From: an uncultured Gemmatimonadota bacterium
GTDB lineage: Bacteria; Gemmatimonadota; Gemmatimonadetes; Gemmatimonadales; Gemmatimonadaceae
Assembly (NCBI GenBank): GCA_946480295.1
Contig: CAMLIT010000005.1
Span: 1 to 64,000 of the forward strand
Reading direction: 5' to 3'
Length of the DNA: 64,000 nucleotides
The position numbers and the translations under genes are program-made. Every line of letters starts with the position of its first letter. The stretch's first letter is position 1. Positions 25,351-32,527 of this stretch are shown one piece after another. The notes under the pieces were generated by a model, which saw nothing but the letters and a program-made list of their open reading frames with translations, was not told where the DNA came from and ran no database searches.

Positions 25351-26711
25351 TGCCCAGTGTCCTGATCATCGACGACGAACCCGACATCACCTCCGCGCTC
25401 GGCACCTTCTTCGAGCGCGGCGGCCACCAGGTCATGCGCGCGCACACCGGCGCGGAGGGGGTCGAGTGGGTGGAGCGCGCGCGGCCGGACCTCGTGCTCC
25501 TCGACCTGCGCCTCCCCGACATGACGGGGTTCGACGTGCTCGAGCGCGTGCGCCCGCTGCGGCCGATCGTGATCATGATCACCGGCCACGCGGACGTGGC
25601 CCTCGCCGTGCAGGCGATGCAGGCGGGCGCGGAGAGCTTCCTCACGAAGCCGATCGAGCTCGCCCACCTCGGCGCCGCCGCCGAGCGCGCCTTCGAGAAG
25701 TCGCGCCTCCGGCAGATGAACCGCTATCTCACCGACCGCCGCGGGCGCGCGACGACGTCGGCGCTCCTCGGCACCTCGGCGCCGATGCGCGACCTGGCGC
25801 AGCAGATCGAGCTGCTCGCGCGGAGCGACCGCACCACCGTCCTGCTCATCGGCGAGAGCGGGACGGGGAAGGGGCGGGTGGCGGAGTACATCCATTCGCA
25901 GAGCCCGCGCGCCGAGAAGCCGTTCGTCGAGGTGAACTGCGCGGCGCTCACGGCGGGTTCGCTCGACTCGGAGCTGTTCGGGCAGGAGCACGGCGCCCCG
26001 GGCGCGAACGGCGACGGCACGGTGGAGCAGCACAAGCCGGGACTGTTCGAGGTGGCGGACAGCGGCACGCTCTTCCTCGACGGTATCGGCGACCTCGACT
26101 CGCACCTCCAGCCGAAGCTCCTGCGCGTCCTCGAGGGGAAGAGCTTCCGGCGCCTCGGCGGCACGCGCGAGGTGTCGGTGGACGTCCGGCTCATCACCGC
26201 GACGGGGAAGGACCTCGTCAGCGAGGTGACCGCCGGCCGCTTCCGCGAGGACCTCTACTACCGCCTGAGCATCATGCCGATCAACCTGCCGCCGGTGCGG
26301 GCGCGCGCGCGGGAGGACCTGATCGAGCTGATCGCGCACCTGCTCGACGAGCTGCGCCCCACGCTCGTCGACGCGCCGACGGAGCTGGACGACGAGGCGC
26401 TCGAGCGGATGCTGAAGTACGCGTGGCCGGGCAACATCCGCGAGATGCGCAACGTCCTGGAGCGCGCGATGATCATGGCGCGCGGGCAGGAGCGCATCGC
26501 GGCGGAGCACCTGCCGGGCGAGGTGCGCGAGGCGTCGGGGCTCGGCGTGGAGCACCACCAGCCGCGCACCCTCGCCGAGGTCGAGCGGCTGCACATCGAC
26601 CGCACGCTGCGCGCGCACAACGCGAACCGCACGCGGGCGGCGAAGGAGCTGGGCATCTCGCGCGCGACGCTCATCAAGAAGATCAAGGAATACGGGCTGG
26701 AGAACCGCTGA
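25350..26711 (+). CDS. NtrC-family response regulator with degenerate GAFTGA and Walker B
   Basis: The 453-residue protein is built REC-AAA+-Fis. Asp52 (LVLLDLRLPD) is the phosphoacceptor, Lys100 follows, Walker A is GESGTGKG at 168-175, the arginine region is GRFREDLYYRLSIMPINLPP, and the C-terminal helix-turn-helix is NRTRAAKELGISRATLIKKIK. Two catalytic signatures are altered. The sigma-54-contacting GAFTGA loop reads GAPGAN (residues 215-220, bases 25992-26009), and Walker B reads TLFLDGIGDL, with Gly245 where the catalytic Glu is expected. Family knowledge says GAFTGA-less members such as Rhodobacter NtrC and TyrR do not work through sigma-54. It probably regulates as a DNA-binding switch driven by the adjacent kinase. 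Confidence 0.93.
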   Translation: MPSVLIIDDEPDITSALGTFFERGGHQVMRAHTGAEGVEWVERARPDLVLLDLRLPDMTGFDVLERVRPLRPIVIMITGHADVALAVQAMQAGAESFLTKPIELAHLGAAAERAFEKSRLRQMNRYLTDRRGRATTSALLGTSAPMRDLAQQIELLARSDRTTVLLIGESGTGKGRVAEYIHSQSPRAEKPFVEVNCAALTAGSLDSELFGQEHGAPGANGDGTVEQHKPGLFEVADSGTLFLDGIGDLDSHLQPKLLRVLEGKSFRRLGGTREVSVDVRLITATGKDLVSEVTAGRFREDLYYRLSIMPINLPPVRARAREDLIELIAHLLDELRPTLVDAPTELDDEALERMLKYAWPGNIREMRNVLERAMIMARGQERIAAEHLPGEVREASGLGVEHHQPRTLAEVERLHIDRTLRAHNANRTRAAKELGISRATLIKKIKEYGLENR

Positions 26712-26733
26712 CCCCCACCCGAACGAGGATCCC

Positions 26734-26952
26734 GTGACGAAGCTCGAGGAGCACGACGCCATGACCTGCCGCGCCTGCGGGAACGAGGAGCGGGCGTCGG
26801 AAGGCTATCCGTGCGTGGACTGCGGCACCTTCATCTGCGTCATCTGCGAGATGCGCGGCGTCGTGCGCTGTCGCGCGTGCGAGGCGAAGCGGCAGGCGCC
26901 AGCGGGCGCGCCGGGCGCGCCGGGAGCACCGACATCGGGCGAGTCGCGTTGA
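26734..26952 (+). CDS. Small zinc-ribbon protein, unknown role
   Basis: The 72-residue product starts at GTG 26734; an alternative is ATG 26761 directly before the first motif. Four CxxC pairs (CRAC, CVDC, CVIC, CRAC) are evenly spaced over about 45 residues, enough to bind two zinc ions in treble-clef or B-box style. The tail is a run of Ala/Gly/Pro. It sits 22 bp after the response regulator and 1 bp before the P1 peptidase, so it is co-transcribed with both. A role in protein contacts or nucleic-acid binding is possible, but the sequence does not decide. Confidence 0.65.
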   Translation: MTKLEEHDAMTCRACGNEERASEGYPCVDCGTFICVICEMRGVVRCRACEAKRQAPAGAPGAPGAPTSGESR

Positions 26953-26953
26953 C

Positions 26954-27937
26954 GTGAGCGTCGATTTCTCCGCGCTCGGCGTCGCGGTGGGGCACGCGGC
27001 GGACGAGGAGGGCGCGACCGGGCTGACGGTGATCCGCGGCGTGGACGGCCCGCTGCGCGGCGGGGTCGCGGTCTTCGGCCGCGCGACCGGTACGCGCGAG
27101 CTGCCGACGCTCGCGCCGGAGCACCTCGCCGACCGCGTGGACGCGGTGCTGCTCACCGGCGGCTCGGCCTACGGCCTCGACGCGGCGGCGGGGGTCATGC
27201 GCTGGATGGAGGAGCGCGGCCGCGGCTTCCCGGTGCCAGGCGGCGTGGTGCCGATCGTTCCCGCGGCGGTGATCTTCGACCTCGCGCCGCTGGGCCGCTT
27301 CACGGCGCGGCCGACGGCGGAGATGGCGTACGCCGCGACGGAGGCCGCGTCGCCGAGCGGGATCGCCGAGGGGTCGGTGGGGGCCGGGACGGGGGCGACG
27401 GTGGGCAACATCGCGGGGCCGGGCGCGGCGATGAAGGGCGGGCTGGGGTGTGCGCTCGCCAGCGCCGGCGGCACGCACGTGGGCGCGGTGGCGTGCGTCA
27501 ACGCGCTCGGCGACGTGCGCGACGGCGAGGGGCGGATCCTCGCCGGGGCGCGCGACAGCCGCGGCGGCTTTCTCGACACGGCGGCGGTCGCCGCCGGGGG
27601 AGTTCCCGGCTCGGCGCCGCTCGGCAGCCCGGCGATGCGCAACACCACGCTCGCCGTCGTGGTCACGAACGCGCCGCTCGCGCGCGTCGAGCTGACGCCG
27701 CTCGCGCGCGCGGCGGGCGCGGCGCTCTTCCGCCGCATCACCCCGACGGGCACGAGCTTCGACGGCGACGTCGTGTTCGCGCTCGGGCCCACCGGTGCCG
27801 CCGGCGAGGGCGTGGGCGCCGAGCGGGCGACGCAGGTGGAGGCGCTGGCGGTGCGCGCGCTGGAGACGGCGATCGAGCGCGCGGTGCGGCTCGCGCTCGG
27901 GCGCGACGGCATCCCCGGCCTGGCGGACGCGCGATGA
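26954..27937 (+). CDS. P1 (S58) family aminopeptidase/esterase, DmpA-like
   Basis: The 327-residue protein starts at GTG 26954. It matches the DmpA/L-aminopeptidase-D-esterase fold through VDAVLLTGGSAYGLDAAAGVMRWME, GAGTGATVGNIAGPGAAMKGGLG and MRNTTLAVVVTNAPL. In this family an N-terminal nucleophile is created by self-cleavage before a Ser or Thr; the NTT in the last motif is the candidate site. It would cleave small peptides or beta-amino acid peptides in the cytosol, since no signal peptide is seen. It overlaps the NlpC/P60 gene by 4 bp, suggesting joint processing of cell-wall peptides. Confidence 0.88.
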   Translation: MSVDFSALGVAVGHAADEEGATGLTVIRGVDGPLRGGVAVFGRATGTRELPTLAPEHLADRVDAVLLTGGSAYGLDAAAGVMRWMEERGRGFPVPGGVVPIVPAAVIFDLAPLGRFTARPTAEMAYAATEAASPSGIAEGSVGAGTGATVGNIAGPGAAMKGGLGCALASAGGTHVGAVACVNALGDVRDGEGRILAGARDSRGGFLDTAAVAAGGVPGSAPLGSPAMRNTTLAVVVTNAPLARVELTPLARAAGAALFRRITPTGTSFDGDVVFALGPTGAAGEGVGAERATQVEALAVRALETAIERAVRLALGRDGIPGLADAR

Positions 27938-28704
27938 GCACGCCCGCGGACGCCCGCGCGCGGGTGCGCATGCCGATCGCGCCGATGCACGCCGAGCCGC
28001 GCATCTCGAGCCCGCAGGTCTCGCAGCAGCTCGCCGGCCACTTCGTGGATGTCGTGGCGGTGGAGGGGGACTGGCGGCGGGTCCGCGGCACGGACGGGTA
28101 CGAAGGATGGATCCACCAGGGGTTCCTCGCCCCCGTGCCGACGTCGGCGAAGCCGGGCGGCGACGTGCGTGTCTCGTTAGGCTGCGTGGCGCGCGACGCC
28201 GCCGGCCGCCGCCGCACGCTCCCCCTCGGCGCCTGGCTCGCCCCCGACGAGATCGTGCAGCTCGGCGAGGCGGTCGAGCGCACGCGGCTGGCGACGCGCT
28301 TCCCCGCCGATCCCGCCGCCGTCGCCCGCAGCGCGCAGGAGCTGTTCGAGGGCACGAGCTATCTCTGGGGCGGGGTCACGCCGTGGGGCGCCGACTGCTC
28401 GGGGCTGGTGCAGGGCGCGTACGCGCTGCACGGGCTCGTCCTGCCGCGCGACGCGTGGCAGCAGGCGGAGTGCGGCGTGCCGGGGGAGGCGGCGCTGCTC
28501 GACGCGCGCACGGGGGACCTGCTCTTCTTCTCCGACCGCGAGGACCGCCGGATCACCCACGTCGGCCTCGCCCTCGGCGGCCGGCGCATGGTCCACCTCG
28601 CGCTCGGCCGCGGTGGGTACGCCGTCGAGCAGCTCGACGACGCCGGCGATGCGTACGTGACCGCCCTCGCGGGCCGGTTCGTGACCGCGCGCCGCGTGCT
28701 CTAG
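27934..28704 (+). CDS. NlpC/P60 cysteine peptidase with SH3-like domain
   Basis: The 256-residue protein starts at ATG 27934 inside the ATGA overlap with the peptidase stop. An N-terminal SH3-like region (VVAVEGDWRRVRGTDGYEGWIH) precedes the NlpC/P60 domain. That domain has the catalytic Cys in WGADCSGLVQGAYALHG, His in DRRITHVGLAL and a third polar residue in MVHLALG. The architecture matches YkfC-type gamma-D-glutamyl-L-diamino-acid endopeptidases that trim murein peptides. There is no signal peptide, consistent with an intracellular recycling role beside an aminopeptidase. It ends 8 bp from a convergent gene. Confidence 0.92.
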   Translation: MSTPADARARVRMPIAPMHAEPRISSPQVSQQLAGHFVDVVAVEGDWRRVRGTDGYEGWIHQGFLAPVPTSAKPGGDVRVSLGCVARDAAGRRRTLPLGAWLAPDEIVQLGEAVERTRLATRFPADPAAVARSAQELFEGTSYLWGGVTPWGADCSGLVQGAYALHGLVLPRDAWQQAECGVPGEAALLDARTGDLLFFSDREDRRITHVGLALGGRRMVHLALGRGGYAVEQLDDAGDAYVTALAGRFVTARRVL

Positions 28705-28711
28705 CGGCGCG

Positions 28712-29143
28712 TCAGCTGAGCAGCGCCTTCCCGGGGAACTGCGTCGTCATCTGGGTCGCCGTGCGCACCTGCACGGGGACGTCCACCGTCGGGTTGCCGT
28801 CGATCGCGATCGCGAGCATGTAGCGGCCGGCGGTGTCCATCGGCAGGTCGATCATCGCGATCAGCGGCAGGTCCATCTCCGCCACGCCCGGCGGCGGCGC
28901 GCCGACGTTGAGATCGCCCGCGCTCGTCCACAGCTCGTTCCCCTGCGGATTCAGCCAGCGGAACTGCACCGAGTGCGCGCCGACGTCCATCGCCGTGCCC
29001 TTGAGGTGGACCACGAGGTGCGCGCGCGGATGCATGGCCGGGAGCGAGGAGACCTGCAGCGCATCGAAGACGCCAAGGATGTTGAGCTTCCCTTCCTGCG
29101 AGAGATTGGCGGCGTCCGCGAAGACGGCGAAGGCGACTTGCAT
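28712..29143 (-). CDS. Conserved hypothetical protein (DUF6941-like)
   Basis: The 143-residue soluble protein starts at ATG 29143 with QVAFAVFADAANLSQEGKLNILGVFD, a pattern I associate with the DUF6941 group. The rest is predicted beta-sandwich (MHPRAHLVVHLKG, HSVQFRWLNPQGNELW, MDLPLIAMIDLPMDTAGRYMLAIAIDG), similar to a transport- or chaperone-like Ig fold. No catalytic motif is visible. It is transcribed divergently from the EamA gene, whose ATG is only 45 bp away, and converges on the NlpC/P60 gene. Function is unknown. Confidence 0.75.
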   Translation of the reverse strand: MQVAFAVFADAANLSQEGKLNILGVFDALQVSSLPAMHPRAHLVVHLKGTAMDVGAHSVQFRWLNPQGNELWTSAGDLNVGAPPPGVAEMDLPLIAMIDLPMDTAGRYMLAIAIDGNPTVDVPVQVRTATQMTTQFPGKALLS

Positions 29144-29188
29144 CCTCGCAACATAGACGCGTCCACACCCCCCGTCTACTTTTCCAGC

Positions 29189-30115
29189 ATGGCATCGACG
29201 GTACGGGATGCGGCGACGCCCGGCCACGCGGACTCCGCGGCGCCGGGCGGGGGGTTGACGGGCCAGTCGCGCGTCGCGCAGGCGCGCCTCTGGGGCGTGA
29301 ACAAAACCGTCGTGAATTACGGCGCCGCGGGGGTAGACCCGCTGGCGTTCAACAGCGTGCGCATCGCCATCGCGGCCGTCGCGCTCGTCGCAATCACCCG
29401 CGTGTGGCGCCTGCGCTGGCCCCCGCTGCGCACGACGCTCGCCCTCCTCGCGCTCGGCGCGCTCGGCAACGGCGTCTACCAGGTGCTGTTCGTGGAAGGG
29501 CTCGCGCGCACGCGCGCTGGGGACGCGGCGCTCGTCCTCGCCGCGTCGCCGGCGTTCATCGCCCTCGGCGGCCGCCTGCGCGGCGTGGAGCGCCTCGGCG
29601 GGCGCGCCGTCGCCGGCATCGCCCTCAACATCGCCGGGATCGCGCTCGTCGTCTTCGGCAACACGCACACCGGCACCATCGCGCACCAGGCGTCGCTCGC
29701 CGGCGACCTGCTCATCCTCGCCGGCGCCATCTGCTGGGCGCTGTACACGGTGCTCCTCAAGCCGTACACGCACGACGTCGATGGCCTGCAGCTCTCCACG
29801 GTGACGATGCTCGGCGGCGCCGTGCCCCTCGTCCTCGTCGCCATCCCCGCGCTCCTCGCGACGCGCTGGAGCACCATCCCCGCGGCCGGGTGGGGCGCGG
29901 AGCTCTACAGCTCCGTCATCTCCCTCGTCGTCGCGTATCTCTTCTACTATCGCGGCATCCGCGTGATCGGCCCGACCCGCGCGGCGATGTACGGCAACCT
30001 CCAGCCGCTCGTCGCCGTGCTCGTGGCGTGGGTCACGCTCGGCGAGACGCTGACGCTCTGGCAGGGACTCGGCGCCGGCTGCATCATGGGCGGACTCCTC
30101 CTCACGCGCGCATGA
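29189..30115 (+). CDS. EamA/DMT-superfamily transporter, apparently short of its first helix
   Basis: The 308-residue membrane protein has the two-fold EamA repeat, with LALGALGNGVYQVLFVEGLART in the first half and LILAGAICWALYTVLLKPY and YLFYYRGIRVIGPTRAAMYGNLQPLVAVLVAW in the second. About nine helices are visible. The usual hydrophobic first helix before LWGxN is replaced by a hydrophilic stretch (AAPGGGLTGQSRVAQARLWGVNK), so the N-terminus is either divergent or eroded. Other frames upstream do not restore it. It would move a small metabolite across the inner membrane. Its stop overlaps the HAD gene start as ATGA. Confidence 0.85.
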   Translation: MASTVRDAATPGHADSAAPGGGLTGQSRVAQARLWGVNKTVVNYGAAGVDPLAFNSVRIAIAAVALVAITRVWRLRWPPLRTTLALLALGALGNGVYQVLFVEGLARTRAGDAALVLAASPAFIALGGRLRGVERLGGRAVAGIALNIAGIALVVFGNTHTGTIAHQASLAGDLLILAGAICWALYTVLLKPYTHDVDGLQLSTVTMLGGAVPLVLVAIPALLATRWSTIPAAGWGAELYSSVISLVVAYLFYYRGIRVIGPTRAAMYGNLQPLVAVLVAWVTLGETLTLWQGLGAGCIMGGLLLTRA

Positions 30116-30804
30116 AGCTCGTCCTCTTCGACATCGACGGGACCCTCCTCTGGACCGACGGCGCCGGCCGCCGCGCGATCCAGGACGCGCTGGTGGAGAT
30201 CTTCGGCGCCACCGGGCCCGCCGACCACCGCTTCGACGGCAAGACGGACCCGCAGATCGTGCGCGAGCTGATGCGCCACGTCGGCCACGACGACGCGCAC
30301 ATCGACGAGCAGCTCGAGCGGCTGTTCGGGCTGTACGTCGAGCGGCTGCGCGTGGAGCTCCGCAATCCGGCGCACCCGCCCCGGCTCCTCCCCGGCGTGC
30401 ACGAGATCCTCGAGGCGCTCGCCGCGCACGACGCGGTCGTGCTCGGGCTCCTCACCGGCAACCTCGTCGAGGGGGCGCGCGCGAAGCTCGAGGCGGTCGG
30501 CATCGACATGGACCTGTTCGCGGTGGGCGCGTACGGCTCGGACCACGAGCTGCGCCCCGCGCTGCCGGCGATCGCGCAGCGGCGGGCGAGCGCGCTGCTC
30601 GACCTCGACGTGGTCGGCCGCGACATCGTGGTCATCGGCGACACGCCCGCGGACATGACCTGCGGCCGCGAGGTGGGCGCGAAGCCGATCGGGGTGGCGA
30701 CGGGGCGTTACGGCGTGGACGAGCTGCGCGCGCACGGCGCGCACGCGGCGTTCGCCGACCTGTCGGACACGGACGCCGTGCTGGCGGCGATCCTCAGCGA
30801 CTGA
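30112..30804 (+). CDS. HAD-superfamily hydrolase (phosphoglycolate phosphatase-like)
   Basis: The 230-residue cytosolic enzyme starts with LVLFDIDGTLL, where the two Asp residues are nucleophile and acid/base. It has an alpha-helical C1 cap, the motif II Thr in VLGLLTGNL, and motif IV DIVVIGDTPADMTCGRE. The cap type and length fit the Gph/beta-phosphoglucomutase subfamily. The substrate is a small phosphate monoester but cannot be named. It is translationally coupled to the upstream transporter. Confidence 0.9.
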   Translation: MKLVLFDIDGTLLWTDGAGRRAIQDALVEIFGATGPADHRFDGKTDPQIVRELMRHVGHDDAHIDEQLERLFGLYVERLRVELRNPAHPPRLLPGVHEILEALAAHDAVVLGLLTGNLVEGARAKLEAVGIDMDLFAVGAYGSDHELRPALPAIAQRRASALLDLDVVGRDIVVIGDTPADMTCGREVGAKPIGVATGRYGVDELRAHGAHAAFADLSDTDAVLAAILSD

Positions 30805-30812
30805 GGACGCGC

Positions 30813-31406
30813 GTGATCGAGGTCGAGCTGAAGAGCATCGTTCCCGATCTCCCCGCGGCGCGCGCTGCCGCGGAGCGGGCGGGGGCGACGCTCGTCTTCG
30901 CCGGCCGGCTCGAGGACCGGCGCTACGACACCGCCGACCGCGCCCTCACCGCGCGCGACGAGGTGCTGCGGCTCCGCATCTACCGAGATGCCGACGGCGC
31001 GAGCGCCGCGCTCGACTGGAAGGGACCGACGTCGATCCACGACGGCTACAAGCGGCGCGAGGAGCTGAGCACCGGGATCACCGAGCCGGACGCGCTCGTG
31101 CGGATGCTCGAGCAGCTCGGCTTCCAGGTGACGATGGAGATCGATCGCGAGATCTGGCAGTACGAGCTGGACGACGCGACGGTGCGCTTCGAGCGCTACC
31201 CGCGCCTCGACGACCTCGTGGAGGTGGAGGGGACGCCGGAGGCGATCGAGCGCGCGATCGGGCGCCTCGGCCTGCCGCGCGAGGGGTTCACGACCGAGCG
31301 GCTGCCCGACTTCGTGCGCCGCTACGAGCAGCGGACGGGCGAGCGCGCCGCGGTCTCCGACCAGGAGCTGGCGGGCGGCCCGCGCCAGGAGACGGGCGGT
31401 GCCTGA
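30813..31406 (+). CDS. CYTH-domain protein (CyaB-like class IV adenylate cyclase or triphosphatase)
   Basis: The 197-residue protein starts at GTG 30813 with VIEVELKSIV, which is the ExExK signature of CYTH triphosphate tunnel enzymes. It continues with DRRYDTADRAL, EVLRLRIYRD, LDWKGPTSIHDGYKRREE and FERYPRLDDLVEVEGTPEAIE, the ring of charged residues lining the tunnel. Members hydrolyse organic triphosphates, thiamine triphosphate or polyphosphate, or make cAMP. The sequence does not separate these. The last 30 residues are a hydrophilic tail. It lies in a tight run from the EamA gene to acpS. Confidence 0.88.
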   Translation: MIEVELKSIVPDLPAARAAAERAGATLVFAGRLEDRRYDTADRALTARDEVLRLRIYRDADGASAALDWKGPTSIHDGYKRREELSTGITEPDALVRMLEQLGFQVTMEIDREIWQYELDDATVRFERYPRLDDLVEVEGTPEAIERAIGRLGLPREGFTTERLPDFVRRYEQRTGERAAVSDQELAGGPRQETGGA

Positions 31407-31896
31407 CGAGTCGTTCCCCGGCCTGCCGGAGGTGATGGCCTCGCTGCGACGCGTCGGCTCCGCGCGGAGCACGCGGGGGCAGGCGGAGCCGCTGCGCTTC
31501 TTCGCGCCGCTGCTCGAGGCCCGGCGCGCCGCCGCGCGCGCACGGAGCCGCGCCGAGGCGGTGGCGGCATTTCCGGCGTCGTCGCTCAACGCGGCCATCC
31601 GGCGCGTCCTCACCGAGCTCGCCGGCGAGCGCTTCGCGTCGCACCCGCCGGCGCGCCGCGCCTTCGAGGCGGAGCTCGAGGACGTCGTCGAGCCGCTGCG
31701 CGCGGCGCTCGTCAGGCTCGGCGAGCTCGCGCCCGCGGCGCGCGCGCAGGCGGAGGGGGAGGGGGAGGGGGAAGCCTCGGACGCGGCCTGGCAGGCGTGG
31801 CTCGCGCAGCTTCGTACCTGCTTCGCCGCCGCCGACACGATCTGGCCGGCGCTCGACGCCGCGCTCGCGCCCCGCGCCGGGGAGGGGCAGCCATGA
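31399..31896 (+). CDS. Hypothetical alpha-helical protein
   Basis: The 165-residue product starts at GTG 31399, overlapping the CYTH gene by 8 bp, and ends inside the acpS start, so it is embedded in a coupled operon. It is rich in Ala, Arg and Glu and predicted mostly helical (LRFFAPLLEARRAAARARSR, AIRRVLTELAGE), with an EGEGEGE acidic stretch near residue 120. No domain was recognised. Codon use matches its neighbours and the overlaps favour a real gene. Confidence 0.65.
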   Translation: MPDESFPGLPEVMASLRRVGSARSTRGQAEPLRFFAPLLEARRAAARARSRAEAVAAFPASSLNAAIRRVLTELAGERFASHPPARRAFEAELEDVVEPLRAALVRLGELAPAARAQAEGEGEGEASDAAWQAWLAQLRTCFAAADTIWPALDAALAPRAGEGQP

Positions 31897-32273
31897 TCGT
31901 CGCCATCGGGCTGGACGCGGTGGACATCGACCGCGTCGAGCGCATGCTCGACGAGAACGGCGAGCGGATGCTGGAGCGGCTCTTCACCCCCGGCGAGTCG
32001 GCGTACGCGCTTTCGCGCGCGCGCCCCGCACAGCACCTCGCCGCGCGGCTCGCCGCCAAGGAGGCGGCGTTCAAGGCGCTCGCCGGGAACGACCTGGCGC
32101 GCGCGGTGGGGTGGAGGGAGATCGAGGTGCGCAACGGCGCGGACGGGGCGCCGACGCTCGAGCTCGCGGGGAGAGCGAAGGCGAGGGCGGCGGAGCTGGG
32201 AGTGGGGAGGGTGCACGTGACGCTCACGCACACGGGAAGAGTCGCGGTGGCGGTGGTCGTGCTGGAGGGGTGA
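31893..32273 (+). CDS. acpS: Holo-[acyl-carrier-protein] synthase
   Basis: AcpS attaches 4'-phosphopantetheine from CoA to acyl carrier protein, activating fatty acid synthesis. The 126-residue length is normal. It begins IVAIGLDAVDIDRVERML with the metal-binding Asp, has FTPGESAYAL, and carries the second signature LAARLAAKEAAFKAL with the Glu ligand, then VTLTHTGRVAVAVVVLE. It starts at ATG 31893 in an ATGA overlap with the hypothetical gene before it and is followed directly by repeat copy F. Confidence 0.95.
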   Translation: MIVAIGLDAVDIDRVERMLDENGERMLERLFTPGESAYALSRARPAQHLAARLAAKEAAFKALAGNDLARAVGWREIEVRNGADGAPTLELAGRAKARAAELGVGRVHVTLTHTGRVAVAVVVLEG

Positions 32274-32279
32274 GCCGGG

Positions 32280-32500
32280 AGCGCGAACGCACTTCGTACT
32301 GCGTACTGCGAACGCACCGCGGATTACGGACGCGGATTCACTGCGGACTGCGGACGTACTGCGGATTTCGGACGCGGATTCACTGCGGACTGCGGACGTA
32401 CTGCGGACCCGGATGGCGGACGGTTGGGGTCGGGGTCAGGTCGGGGCGAGGGGTGCGACGCCTCCCGCCTCCCGCCTCCCGCCTCCCGCTTCCCGCGCTC
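32280..32500. repeat. Repeat element, copy F: short tandem core plus GCCTCCC heptads
   Basis: A core of direct repeats built on ACTGCGGACGTACTGCGGA and TCGGACGCGGATTC occurs two to three times between 32305 and 32405. A G-rich stretch follows, then about four GCCTCCC heptads (32460-32490). The right heptad arm matches the palindromic family, but the core is unrelated and there is no left heptad arm. It fills the 255-bp gap between acpS and the iron permease; no gene or clear promoter was seen in it. Confidence 0.75.
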
Positions 32501-32527
32501 CGGTAATCCCGATAGGTTTCCTCGGCG

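Noticed and set aside
31740..31780. GAGGGG-type purine run in the hypothetical gene before acpS
   Set aside because: It is an in-frame EGEGEGE coding stretch with a six-base period, unrelated to the seven-base family.
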